Of a stretch of 64,000 nt of DNA, positions 47,776 to 61,490 are shown piece by piece. Both the position numbers and the translations under genes were made by a program. This stretch comes from Dirofilaria immitis (lineage: Eukaryota > Nematoda > Chromadorea > Rhabditida > Onchocercidae), in NCBI GenBank assembly GCA_024305405.1, contig JAKNDB010000087.1, positions 992,001 to 1,056,000 of the forward strand, in the 5' to 3' direction. How positions within the stretch are numbered: position 1 is the first letter of the stretch; every line of letters starts with the position of its first letter. The notes below the pieces were generated by a model. It searched no databases. It was not told where the DNA came from and saw nothing but the letters and a program-made list of their open reading frames with translations.

Positions 47776-50700
47776 TTAAAACTTGTTCACTTTTTGAGCT
47801 TCTTCTTTCATTGTTTCAATAAACGACGTTAATTCATTATGCAACATTTCTGATTGAATCGACAGTCGTATACTGAAAAGGAGTTTAAGAACACATATAG
47901 TAACTACCTCAGACCACCAAAATTGATATGAATCGTCCTAGCGGTATCAAAAACAATGGAAAAATTGAAATAAATAGTTAAAACAGGATTGCCAAATTTA
48001 CTTTGAGTAATTAATACTCAACTATATTGTGGGAGAAGTTACACCACCAATGAGAGATACATGAAACATCTGATAGCTATGTTATTATAGTAATTAGATT
48101 TATTAGAAATATAAAATATACGTTTTAGAGATTGCAGTACTTGATCGCAAACTTTGAATTTCTTGAGGATGAAGAGAAATCCTTTTTAAATTATTGGCTC
48201 ACCTTGATTTAGGAATAAATAATTCCCCTGGATGATAAAAAGCTCGAGCTAGCAAGTAGCCTCTTTCACGCATCTGAAAAAAATTTGAAATTCTAACAAG
48301 TTTAATTCAAGATAAAAAACTTTTTCTACTTTTCTTCCTCGTTTCTATATTTTTAGATATTGAATATTTGACTATAAGTATTTATATTAATGTGAAGCAA
48401 ATTTTTTTATTGGAAATCACTTACCTTTTTCACTAATTCATCTAACTTTTCATCAGCATTATTTCCTTCATAATAGATATGTTGCACAGGACTCAAAGGA
48501 TCACCGTTTATCGTAAAGTGTGTACCTTCAAAGCTTCTTTCAATCCAACAATAACTGTTTTACAGTTTTGTCGAAGACGCATTAGACGATTTGGATCATT
48601 GCTGATGATGTCAAGGCTTTTACCTAAAAGATATTTATTCCAAAAAAGTTCTTTGTATTTTCTAAATCATTTGAATTCAGTCTTTCAGCTCCCATTGTGA
48701 ATTGATTCTTCGTTTTTCGGAATTATTTAAGCTCTGACTCATACAACAAAAGAATTTCAGCATTATTTATTTTGCTTTCTTTTTGAAGATAAAAAATTTT
48801 AAACTGATTTGCCAATACTAACCATATTTCTGATTTTTATTATTTTCCTTCATATCAATGCTAAAATCACGTAAGCTTCTATTGCTTTACTCTTAAAATT
48901 ATACTAGAATGTCAACCTAAACATATCGCTAAGTACCGTCATCTATTTGGGATACAGATGCATCAGATTTAGCCAAGTTTCAATGTTTCGAAACTAAAAT
49001 TATGGAGTTCTTTCAAACTACCGAGAAATCGCTAACCAAATTAAATTAGATTTAAAAAAAAAAAACTTTGATTGCTTCACAGTTAGTGCAATACAAAACT
49101 GCTGTCATGAATACAAAAACTAAAATTGATGAGAATGAAATGTGATTACTAGTTGGATGTTTTTATACTTTCTGGAAATTATGTCGTTTTTAATCTAATT
49201 AATTATAAGACAATAGCGGAAAGAGAAATTAAATAAAAGGAAAACTGCAGGAAACCTCTTTAAAGAAGTACAGAAAAAAATTAAACTAGTACTCTTTTCT
49301 TTATTTCCATTCTATTGCTTTGTTTTAGATGAAAAATAAATTCCGCGAATAATAAAATCTTACGTTTAATTTTAATTTAATTTCATATCAAAGCGATTTT
49401 TCTACTAATAGAAATAGTAATTTTCACTAAGATGAAAAGGAACGAACTTGCAGCGACTGCTAGCAAAGGAGGCAATGATGCTGAGAAACAATAACCCAAA
49501 CCTAAAAAGTATAATATTATCCTACGATCAAAATTTGCTCACAAGAAAACATTACCTCATATGAAATTAAAAATTATATACAGTAATTTGATTGTTTTGT
49601 ACACCACGATACCCTTAACTTTAATAAAACATTCTCGATGGGAAACAATTGTCATTTTGAATACGACAATTTCGTGACAAAACAGAGGAAGAAGCTAACA
49701 ATAAAGTAATAAAACTGCATGAGATGTTGTATACTAAAAATAGGTAACATTAACTTAAAATAGGTGAGATTATAAATAAAATTAGTCCTAGTTTTTCGAA
49801 CATATATCATGCAGTAATAAATTTAGTGATTGGATGAAAATCAAATAAATCTAATCTAACAAAGAAATTAAAATGTAAAAGCTTAGAAAAGAGAAGTATA
49901 GGATGTATGAAGAGATTAAATATAGCAAAAAGAGACAGTTATGATAATCTTATTTTGATAAAGAGTAATAATAAATTTGAAAAAATGAATATAATGATAG
50001 AACAAGGAAGCAGTTTAAATGAATGAATATTATAAACAACCATTTTTATTTTTATTTTGGCCCGAACCATTTACCTGTTGATAAAGCTTGAAAAGAAAGT
50101 AACAACTTGTAGGCTTCAAAAATAATGAAAAAAATACATTAGATGAAAATTATAAAATAATTTTCAGTTAAGCATAAAATAGGATAAATGCAAAGAGAAT
50201 TTACGGAAAACCTAGGAAAATGAACTTATTGTTAACTTACTGGATAAACGTTGATGATGGACTACAAATGTTCGTCCAGCGCAAAAACCACCTGTACTTG
50301 AAAATGCATGCTCTAAAGAGCCAACAATCATATCACAGTCGATTGGATCAATTCCAAAATGCTCCGTTACACCTAGAAATACTACAGTTATGCCGTGTTA
50401 AAATTAAGAAAAATAGAACATGAAAAATAGCAAATAAAAACCGATCTATTAGAATTTATTCTAAAAATTATGTGACAATAGAAATGGTCAATATAAAAGA
50501 GCAATGAAACATTAAGGAAATGGAAAAATGATATTTCTATCAAAAATTACCCATAATAACGGTAATAATTTTCAACAATTCTGAATACCTATTTAATGAT
50601 TATGAAAAAACAAAAAAATCATTGAATATGCAAATGAACTGAGTTAAATCTATGTGAGTTGACAAATTTTAGCTTTTCTATTCCGACGTTTAAAGATATA

Positions 50701-53700
50701 TAATGTTAGTCACTTCTTAACACCTTTCTCTGACAAATTTCAGATTATATTCTGAATAACTGCATTATCTCGCATGATTATGATTATTGCTTAAAGCTTG
50801 CCTTTGTTTATAATAAAAAGAAATGTTTGATTTAGTTATCTTTATTCAATCATCTAAAAACTATTGAATATTTGCCCTAATTTAAATAAAAATTTCTGTA
50901 AATTTCTGTGCCAGAGTGGCCAGTCAATGACAGAGAAGTTAAAGAAGACAAAATGAACACATATCCAATGATAACGAAAAAAATCATTGAATATGCAAAA
51001 GAACTGAGCTGAATCCATATTTAGCAGATTTTCATGAGATTATTGTGAAATCAATAATTCTTTGAATATCTTCCTTATAATAAGCAAAGCATTATCAACG
51101 ACAAATATTACTGATAGATAATGATACTTCAAAGAATTTTGTTCATGCGAAATATAAAAAAATATAAAAAATGTAATTATGTAAATTGAACCAATTAAGA
51201 CGAGAGATCGAGTTTAATCAATAAATAGTATAAAATATTATATGGAACAAGATATGAATTTTGCATATGGATGGTAATGTTAAGCATACCTTCAAAATAA
51301 ATTTTGAGAAAGAAACGCAATTACGCTATTAATTAATTACCAAAGCAGAAAAACTACAATTTCTTAACATCTGTAATTGATTAACTTCTGATCTATTTCA
51401 TGGATATATGAAAATTATTGATTATATGTTACGATTTCTCAATAAAAAGAGAAGATTTAAGCTTAAAAGTCAGTTTGCAGAGAAATATTTAAGATACAAT
51501 CAACAATAGTTGAATAAAACAATATAAAAAAGAATGATTTACTAGTCACTTAATCAAACTACTATCATCATCTAGAATAAATAAAAAGATTGCTTGAAAT
51601 TTCAAGTACAACTAATATTTCCTTAGTTATTCTTATTTACCAGCTAATGATAACATAATCTAGTCAGACATTATAAACATCAGCACAGCTAATGTTTTAC
51701 TACCAAATCCATAGAAAAGAAATCATACATTAAGTGTTCAAAACACTCTATCTAAAAGTTTTAAACTTTTTACAAATCAGGAAAGGAAAATGTAATAGAT
51801 TTCTTTAGCATCTCCACAAAGTTATGTAGGATAATGTCCAAAATTGCACTACAGATCCAAAATACATTTTTACATCATTTGTCAACAAGATTTTTTTAAC
51901 TCAAATACTCCATTCCTTGTAACTAAAGCGAATATATTTGAATGAGATTCTAAAATATTATTATGAAAACAAGTGTATAAGTACGGCATTCATTTTCCCT
52001 TAAAATTTATCGCAGAAATGTTTTTTTTCCATATATTCATATTCAACAGTAATGTGTTTGCATTTTTGTCCTATATTATTGGGTATGTTATCTATCAGCA
52101 TTCATATTGTTAATAAATAATTTCAATTTTGTTGTAGCTAGTCTATAACAGCTGCATCATTTACTGTAAATGACAGAGCTTAAAAAGATAACTTTGTTTG
52201 TTTTTGACATTTTGTGAATTTCATTTCATTTGTGACATTCTTTCCTTTCTTATTTTGTACTATTTCCACTCTGTTAATTAAGAAATAAATTGGTCAAAGA
52301 AAATGAAAAATCTCACCATTCCCATCAAAATTACCTCACGAAAGAACTTCCTATTTAATAAAAAGGAACTGACCTCTGCCCGTTTTACCAATAACACCAA
52401 TCGACAATGATTCATCGATGAGGATACGTACCTTATATTTCCATTTCAGAGCCATAATTTTAGGTAATGGGCACAAATCACCGCTGTTCATGTAAAGTCC
52501 TTCAACCACTAAAAATCTTCTTTTCTTCGATGCTAACGTTGGAAACTGCAAAAATAAAATAAAATTTTCTAGAAGTGAAATAAATGACAATAAAGTTGAA
52601 GATAAATGTCAAAAAAGTTGCAAGTATACAAAGTCCTATACAATAATTTAAATATTTTATAATTACGAACTTCACGGTCCCATTCAGCCTGCTCCATTAA
52701 TAACCTTTCCAGGTCGTTCATGTCATTGTGATTGAACCATTTGATATGACTTCTGGATGCTCTGAGTCCTTCTTGTATCGCAAAATTTACTCCTGGATTT
52801 CAGAAATTTAGTAAAATCAATTCAATCATCCAGTTTAAATCTATTCTAATACAAATGACCGAAAATTTCAACATAACCGATAGTCCATCAAGAGTCACCA
52901 AATAATACATATTCCGAACTGGTGCGATTGTAACAAATTAAGGATACACCTTCACTTTTAAAAAGTTACCAATGATACTGTCAAAGCGTCTCGTTTAACC
53001 ACGTAATTCGGAAAGTTCGCTTTGGCCAACAGTCAGCAATGTTTTTCCAAAGCTTGAATTAATTCAAGGAGCTCCAACAGTTACTGTCAGTCATTTATTT
53101 GTGAAATAAAATCGTTTGAAGTTTAAAATAGAATTTAATTTTAGCTTCAAATTATTGATTGATAATTTTATAAAATGTGAAGAACTTTGGTTAAAGAGAA
53201 TATTACTGTCTAATGCTATAAAAGATAACCTTCGTCTGCATAAATGATGTCTCTTCTTTTTGCGTATGATGGTATTATACTGGAGATAGTTACGAAACCG
53301 TAACTAAAGAGCACTGTTTCCTCACATTTCAAGAAATCAGCAAGTTGTTTCTCTAGTGCAAGATGTACATCCACTGTACCATAAAAATGACGCGGCCCAC
53401 AGGAACCAACACCATATTTCGAAATCGCTTCTTTTGCTTCTTTCTGCAAGACAAGTTATTCAAGCATACGTTCTGCTAGATCATCAACCAATTTCAATTC
53501 CAAGGTCAAAATATTGAAAATATCAGCACCTCAACCGTTTTGTCGCCGACCAATCCTAAAAATTTGTCGTCGCCAAATTTAAATATTTTTGCCATCGTAA
53601 GTGACAAATTTGCAGACTTTCCTGAAAAGAAACTGCTATGACATTACGTATAAGAGATACATTTCAACTATAGCTGACAAGAAACAACAAAAACATCTTA

Positions 53701-54532
53701 GTATTTAATAACAACACTGATATAATTATAAATGCATATTTAGTCCACAATTTATATTTCATCGAAAAAATGCTCAACCCATCAAAATAATGTGTTTGCA
53801 GAGCTGGATGTTCTGCAGGAATTTCTGCTACCAACGGCTCCGGTTTCCATTCTGTGATTATTCGTTCTTTCTGCTACAATATTTCAACCATTACATAATA
53901 TCAAGAAATGTAGAGTGTTTAACGTGTAATAGTACTTCAAAATAAAAAAGATGCCTGTTCAGTTAGCCATGTATGCTTTCTCTTGCGAAACCTCAAGACA
54001 ATCACACCATAAATAACTGCAGATAATATAATACTTTCGGTGATCAGCTGTTTGTAACTCTATAATAAAAGAAAAATATTTTAGGCATCGCCTAATTAAT
54101 TTCAAATTTAGAATAAATATGAAATCAAAATTACTATTACAGCAATTTTTTCACAAGATGCAACACTGATTTATTCTTATGATCCCAACAATCCCATGTT
54201 TTGTACAATATATGACCTACAACCGATTCCGCAATATACTAATTATACTAGGATATTTCAGCGACATATGCAACGTATGTCAAATGTATTTTGTTAAGTT
54301 GCACAAAATGTAGTAAATTATTCGTGAATAGAATAAGAGTCTGTCATATTGCAATATAACTTTATCCTGAAAATTATTTCTATTCCCTCATTATCTGTCT
54401 AATGATTCTCTTCATAATAGAAAAAATGAAAATTTATCTCCTTAAATTGATAGATGATAAGAAACTTACAGAGGAAAAGATATGAGTACTGAGACAATTA
54501 ATAAGATAATCTTCTTCATGATGTGATGACAT
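47776..54532 (-). CDS. SPTLC1: Serine palmitoyltransferase long-chain base subunit 1, with two apparent frameshifting deletions
   Basis: Non-catalytic subunit of the ER enzyme that condenses serine with palmitoyl-CoA, the first step of sphingolipid synthesis. Twelve exons: 54532-54470, 54059-53955, 53873-53779, 53621-53530, 53443-53230, 52792-52671, 52545-52374, 50372-50241, 49501-49448, 48623-48425, 48273-48203, 47872-47776. One membrane segment (about residues 26-42), then the class II aminotransferase-like fold: [22 protein letters not shown] (keeping the Cys altered in human HSAN1), [53 protein letters not shown]. Allowing for the breaks the length is about 472 residues, against 473 in human. 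Odd points: exon 4 lacks two bases after YDGKNI (TAA appears); exon 10 lacks one base after KEAL (about 48510); exon 2 ends at a GC donor. Phases fit everywhere else. A decaying copy or unpolished sequence; as the enzyme is normally essential, assembly error is quite possible. Confidence 0.85.
54030..54180 (+). repeat. SPTLC1 intron 1/exon 2 boundary, source of the 46175-46326 copy
   Basis: Matches 46175-46326 closely, in the same orientation. Confidence 0.8.
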
Positions 54533-57500
54533 CTCTGCGCACTTTCAAACTTAAAAGCAATAGTCAATCGTCGTTTATATCAAATGATAACGTTTATCTA
54601 TTCTGCATTACGACAAGGAACCAATATTCCGAGCAAAGCATTGGTTGTTTGTTTGTATCAAACCACCCCGCTAATAAGACATCAATTTTTACATAACCTT
54701 CCTTAACCTAAAGTAAGAAAGAATAAATAAAACTTTCGCCATCCAAACAAATTTTGGTAGCATTTATTCGTTACCGTATGTAATCCAGTCCATCCTAAAT
54801 ATAAAATCTGAGAATTTGGCTCTGCTCATCTCACTAAATAAATTCAAGGGATTTGAAGCATCTTATATTCCATACATCAAATAACTAATTCACTTTGCAA
54901 AGAAAGCGCTTAAATACATGAAAAAGAAGCCTTAAAAATTTTATTGACAATGAAATTTACACAACAAATGTGTGAAAACAGGTATAACATCAGAAGTTTA
55001 ACAATTCCAAACTTTGAAAGGAATTTTATCAATTCTTTTTCTACATAATGTCTATATATTTTTTAAATAAATTATTGGTTGTTTATTGGTGACGTAACTT
55101 AGGACTTTTTCAATGTGAAAGGAATTTCAATTAATCATAAATTCATTTGATTTATCAATGTATTGAATTTGCGCAAAAGAATCGTGTTATACCGAAAAAA
55201 ATTATAGTGATTTCCAAACATGAATAATTTTTGAAATATTGATGTATAAATGAATATGAGACGACTATGCGAAAATTTCATACATGATTAATCAAACAGA
55301 AATACAGTTTGAAAAATGAAAAATATTTTGACCCTTAATGTTTCGGTAAAGCTAACAAATCAATATATTCACTTTACTCAATATATATTTTTGCAATTGG
55401 GGGAAAAGAATTAAGTGATGAAATTAAAAGCTGCTATTCCGAAATGCATCATTTATTGTCACTATCAGTATTTTGATATTTAAATGTGACGAAAAGAGAA
55501 AAGGTTAAGATGACATTCGAAAACTTTTCGAAGCTTATAAATGTGAATCGCCTTGCATATTAAACATATCTATGAACAAGAATTTGATCTCAGATATTTT
55601 TGAGATTTTCAAAATAAAATGACGAAATGGATCAAATGAATGCATATGTGAAAATATGGAAATGAATTATTTATTTTAATTCATAAAGAAAAAGCTCATT
55701 TTGAGGACACAATACCACTTATTCCTATTCAATTTATTATTTTCAACGTTATAATAGAGAGATTTTCCTCAAAAATAAAAACTTTAGAAGTGGAGAAATC
55801 CTGGCACCGTAATACATACGCTGATGGAATCAAAAACCAGATAAAACTTAAACGTTAGAAACTGCGAAGTTTTAAAAATAGCGATGCCTTTTTGGCATTT
55901 TTCAATTATTTAATAAGCTTCACGACATTCATCATATAGGATACAATGAGTAAAAATCTAAAATTGGTATGCTTGAAACTGATTATCAGAGCTCTACGTT
56001 ATAACATGCATAATATTTGATAGTTTTCTATCGAATTAAAATCTTTTAATTACAAAAAAGTGCACAAATAAAAATTTCAATTTTGGTGATTTACCTTTTT
56101 CCCTCATATAAATTATCAGAATTTCATGACCTGTATCAGAATTTCATGGAGCGCTCGTTTTATAGATTAGTGCATTAAAGATTGCAACGGATTGTGGAGC
56201 AAAGAAATTAAAAACAATCAATTTATTAATGATCATCTATAACAAAGAATTCCGAAATGCAAAATTATTTTAGATTCAACGATAAAGAATTCCCGATGCA
56301 CTGATCTTTCTAAAACTAAAAGTTTCATTTGACCAATGATTTACTTCGACAAGTATTATTAATTAGCATATGTATAGCTTAAACGATAAGCATTAACGAA
56401 TTCGAAATAACTGATGAATCAACGAATGTGAACTGAAAATCGAAAACTCAATCTACTTTTCCGTTGATAACCATAGCGTCGAATTTCTTTTCATCTCATT
56501 CGAATGGATTATAAACTAATTGCAACATTATTCGTCTATTACTGAAATCAGTGTCACTTCTTTAAATTTTCAAATAGCTCCATATAGAATAATTATAGAA
56601 AATAACTACGTAACAAACTTTACTATTACGATTAATTATTTGCTGCGTGTATTTCTTGAAATTCCGCTTATTATATGTATTGCATTGTTCCTAATTTAAT
56701 TTAAGAAATCAATCATAAAATTCCTACTTCCTTAAATTCTCAAATTTCCTATTCTTGCAAAAATTGCTTAGTTTGCTAGTATTATTGCTTCATCGTAAAA
56801 TATTAAGCCAATACAAAATATAGGCAATGGCATGTTATATGGAATAGAATAAATTTTACAGTTTTCATCATATACGTTTAGTTGATAAGCGAATAGAAAA
56901 AGAAATAATGCAATCGAACAATTGATTCATTGTTCAGACATTTGAAAATAATTTAACCGCAATCATTAAGAGATAAGAATTGATAACATCGAAAAACTAA
57001 GTTTTTATTGAGTGAAATTTTAAAATTGGAAAATCCCAACATTCACTACCATATTCGTATCTCCAGATTGAATTACCTTTAACACCTAACAATTCTTAGA
57101 ACAAATAAATTATCTTCCTCAATTTAACATCATCTCAATCCTATACACCGCAAATTTTTGAGTCGAATTGAAAATTTAAAATCCCATTGATTTAAAATAT
57201 TCGGTTGAAATGTATATTATCTAAGAGAGATTTATTTTAAAATGATTATAAATGGAGAGAAATTACTAAGGAAATAGTCAGTACGCTTAATTAAAATTCT
57301 ATTTAGTGAATTATAAACGTAAGAAAAGTTTGCATCATCATAGCAATATAATATTCTTTTTCGAAATTGCGAAAATTGTACCCAAACGAAACTGTTGATG
57401 TTCGAGTGTTCCGAAACTGAAATATTCATTAATAATCAGTTCTTTTTATCAATAAATTCTCTTCTAGACATCGTTTCATGATTTGAGGCTTTAAGATAGT

Positions 57501-58836
57501 CGAATATGGCATTTTGATAATCCGAAAAATGGCACAATTTTTTATTCTTTTATTAGCAAGAATGAAAATTAAAATTTTTTTTTTAAAAACTTTTTTAAAA
57601 TAATATAACAAATTGTATATAAACTTAAATGACTGTTGTATAGGAATTTTTAATTCACCTGCAGGTATTAATTTATTAAATAAATTTAAGAAAGGTATTG
57701 ATTATTATCATCAAAATTAGTTGATAATTTTAAATATAAATAAAAAATGCGAGTGATAATCAAAATTTATCTGTTTATATACTCAAGAGGAACTTGATGA
57801 ATATTTTTCATTATTTATAATAGGATATAATGGCTTTTTGTCTACGTAAACTTTAGAAATAAATATTATCATGAAATTACCAATTGTCATGAATTTTTTT
57901 CTCTTAACACGATTATTAAATCAACTATCCAAGTATCTGCATTTCAAAGAGAAACAATTTTAGAATTTTCGATAATAAAGAAAAGTTAAATTAAAAATTG
58001 ATTTAAATCATATATGATTACTTGCTATCATAAAAATGATTAAAACTGATAATTTCATTAATAATAACCACTTATATTATATTACAATGGACAATGACCA
58101 TATGGAATTCTAATTTTTTTCCAATTGTAAATACAATATTTAATAAACGTATCAATTGTTGATATTTTAACAACTAAGTTCTGTATATTCTCAAGTTTCA
58201 ATTACTTTCATCTCTGTCTTAATATCTAATTTCATACTTTAATTAATATGCAATAATCTTTCTATTTCGACAACCTTACTAAAGAAATTACATGTTGTTA
58301 TTTGAATTTTAAGTCTTAATAAGAATATTAAATCGATTATTCTAGCAAACAATTAATTATTAATATCAAAAATTTAAGAACACAATTACAATATCTATTT
58401 AATCAGTATTGATTTAAATCGATATTGAACATGCAACATTCAATCAAATCAATATTTTACAGTAAATTTGACGCTATTAATAATGCATAGTATTATTGCT
58501 GCAAATTTTGAATAATACTGTCCAATGAGCATTTATTTCAAAATGATTTATTCAATATTTATCTTTACAATATATATCAATATTCTTCAATAAGATCCTC
58601 CAGCAGACGTTATCTTCAATATGACTCTATACTTCTACAATGTTGTAATTACTAAATCTCTCATACAACACCTTCTAGTTTGTTAGTTTCAATCTATTAT
58701 AATACATAGTAAGAATTACAGTTTAACCAATTTTATTATATATATATATATATATACATGAAAACATACAAGATGCTTGTTTGACGATTCCAAATCATAA
58801 ATATCATGCATGATAGTTATTTTTCATCGTACAATT
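54533..58836. other. Intergenic, no gene seen
   Basis: AT-rich throughout, with short ORFs only, and a TA microsatellite at about 58738-58757. Upstream region of SPTLC1, so its promoter should be at the left end. Confidence 0.5.
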
Positions 58837-59160
58837 TGTCGAAATAACCGAAATACTTCATAATATAGGTAGATCGAGATAACTAAAATATTTTTATATT
58901 ATATGATTATCTCGGTTCTTTCATATTTTTAAAAATCTTTTGAAAATATAATCATCGTATCAGTTTTATAACCGTATAAATCTATGTTAGTTCTGGTCAT
59001 AATACTTTTAGCGGTTATACTTTAAAAGATTGTAAATACTGTTATAATCAATCATTGTGCCAGTTCTATAGCCTTGTCATAATATTCCGGAAAACTGTAA
59101 ATATCCTCACTATAAAAACATTTACTCATTGTGGAAGCATTCATTATTCATTTTTTTATC
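58837..59160 (+). repeat. Dispersed repeat, copy 2 (partner 22605-22972)
   Basis: 324 bases closely matching 22605-22972, with about 45 bases missing between TATTTTTAAAAATC and ATAATCATCGTATC. Confidence 0.85.
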
Positions 59161-59399
59161 CTGTGCAATGGCTTCTCTGTTATTGGAAATAACCCATATA
59201 TTTTATGTTATCCATCTGCTCTCCATTAATAAAAAACTATCATTACGTGGTCACACTACAACAGTTATAATAAAATCGGTGAAGCACTTCTTCCGCTATC
59301 CAGTTAAAGTACTGACGTTTCTCATTTCATGCAAATAAAACAATCTATTGTAAAACGATAATAACTTAAAAAAAATAAAGAAAATATCATACAATTTCA

Positions 59400-61200
59400 A
59401 CATGGATCATGGTTGTGTAAGTATTTTCTTTACTAGAGTAATAAGTGATTCCAAGTCCGGTTAAAGCATTTTTATGATAGAGAGATTTTATAATGGCTTG
59501 GTTAAGAAAAAAATAACTGCTTCAGTATCTCTAAGCTTTAAGGAGCCTTTTGTCCTTTCTAAAATAGAGCATATACTAAAACTCTTGTTGGAATTTTGCA
59601 CAACTTTGATATTAAACTTATCACTTTTTCTGTTGATAACTTCAGAATCTTTATTATTTTAGTTGTTATTTTCGTTTACTTGTCCTTTTATATTCTTTAA
59701 CCAAAGAAACTTTCTGATCAGTGTAATTTTATTTCGAGAAATGCCTTTTCAATATCAGCCACTATCACATTTCCATGATTCAAAAGTAGAACAATACTCC
59801 AATCAAATCAGGAAGTGTTTTGGTCCTCATTATAAAACGTCATTTAAACTTTTCATTCCTTTAAGATTTTGGGAAGCATCGTGAACGATCCTTAATTTTG
59901 CATTTAATTTACTTGGTGTTAATACTTCATGGTGAGGTAAATAATAAATGATACCAATGTGGTTCATGTTAATTGACACTTCTTCGATTATATTAGACTG
60001 TATTACTTCATTATATCAAAATGAATAATTCTTTATAAGCTTCAAGTCTTTTGATTAATGATTTCAATCGCCCAAGACAAAGACCATAATTGTCGTTCAA
60101 TCTGACTTTTGATTCCTTCCACGGTCAATGGACTTGGTATCTTCCTCTTTCTTAATAATAGTTTGTTTAAATTGTTCTAATGCTTCATCATCGTTTTGCG
60201 CATTAGCCTAGTCGTGGATGCCTATTAATTCTAATTTCCAGAATTTATCGATGTCTGGAGTTGTACTGACCTTAATTACACTCATCGAATTAGTTTCGAT
60301 TGAACTCACTTTAATAGAGTCTTTGTTAGAGATTTAGGATTCATTAAAGTATCCATATCCTGTTATCACAGGACCAACCTTTGTGTGTACCAGATAGAAT
60401 CCAGATAGCACACTGTTTTCATGTGATTCCATAAAATAAAGAAATAGTCTATACCAATAAGTATATCAGGTCTTCTCCAACACCTTTCTGTCTTTGTTAA
60501 TGATAGGTAAATCGTCGTAGTTCGCATTAGCGATTTGTAATTTGTTTGTTAAATGATATAACACATAAGTCTTTAAGATTAAAATTTCGTGTACTACGAT
60601 TTTTATTCAAATTTCCACCTTATCGGTTTGATAGAATTTGGAGCTTTATTACCAAATGAGAAGGTTTCAAAATCTTTTTCTTGTTTCTTATCAGTTATAA
60701 TCGATCCGTCGGTTTTTTGGAGATAAAAGATGTCTGGGATCCTATATCAAACAATACTAAGGCATTTTCATTAATTTCATGTGTATAATATAGTCGACAA
60801 TGCTTTTTTCTTTCTAGAATTGCTTCTTTCTCTTACATATATAAGCTATTTATATCAAAGATTTGTTTTAGGTCCATTCCTGTAACTGTGTTATTAATGT
60901 TGCCAGAACTTTTTCCGACAACAAAGAATCGATGAAATGTTTCTGAAATGGGGTTGTACTTGATAATGAGGTAGTGAGATTGACGTGATACATCGGGTCA
61001 TCTGATGAATCTATGATTTTCAAAGGTCCTTTTTCTTGTTCAGCGCGGAAATCAACGAACAAAACAATAGGTAAAACTGTCATCTTTCTTTTCTCTTTAT
61101 AAAATCCATCAAACGATGTAGCTTTCACCTTTGATCTGTCATTTTTGTTTCCTTCAGTAATTTCTCAAAATCATACAATGAGCCATTATAGCACATCATT
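59400..61200 (-). mobile_element. BEL/Pao LTR-retroelement relic C (gag end, protease, RT start)
   Basis: On the minus strand, going down: an 86-codon open stretch at 61128-60868 just before the protease (probably gag/protease spacer); the aspartic-protease remnant FDIGSQTSFIS (about 60765-60735); PDILIGIDYF-like sequence (about 60470-60430); the spacer with FWKLELIGI and NDDEALEQFKQT (about 60260-60170); then RT with HHEVLTPSK, LRIVHDAS and SLNDVL (59935-59840) and ADIEKAFLEI, which includes the first RT aspartate (59761-59730). Stops and shifts interrupt it at many points. It keeps more of pol than relics A and B. ORFs at 59474-59884 on the plus strand are antisense shadows of this RT. Confidence 0.75.
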
Positions 61201-61326
61201 GATTCTGATGGACAAATTTGATTCGAAGTTATCAAGCCTGCTCGAGATAAAAAAGCAAAGTACTGTCTGCAAAAATTCATATTTTAAATACATCATTCAG
61301 GAATCAATATCAAATTGAATTATTTC

Positions 61327-61490
61327 TGCTTCCAAGTGACTCTGTCAGAAACAGAAAATTTAGGCTTTTTATTTGAAATAATTATTTGAAACATAATATC
61401 AGCGAATACTTTATATGAGCGGTACTATTATATGCTTTCTTTGATTTCATTATCGATTTTAGCCCTTATGAGTGTAATATTGAATTCATA
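61327..61490 (+). repeat. Direct repeat, copy 1 (partner 62068-62230)
   Basis: About 165 bases with TTTGAAATAATTATTTGAAA and CTTATGAGTGTAATATTGAA. It lies upstream (in element sense) of relic C and might derive from its LTR; unproven. Confidence 0.7.

Noticed and set aside
54470..54519. Signal-peptide-like frame [15 protein letters not shown] inside SPTLC1 exon 1
   Set aside because: It overlaps exon 1 in another frame; its phase-2 end does not fit exon 2, whereas the MSSHHEED frame joins in phase and matches the family before the membrane segment.
59474..59884. Two plus-strand ORFs (62 and 73 codons)
   Set aside because: They are antisense to the BEL/Pao reverse transcriptase remnant, whose motifs are on the minus strand.
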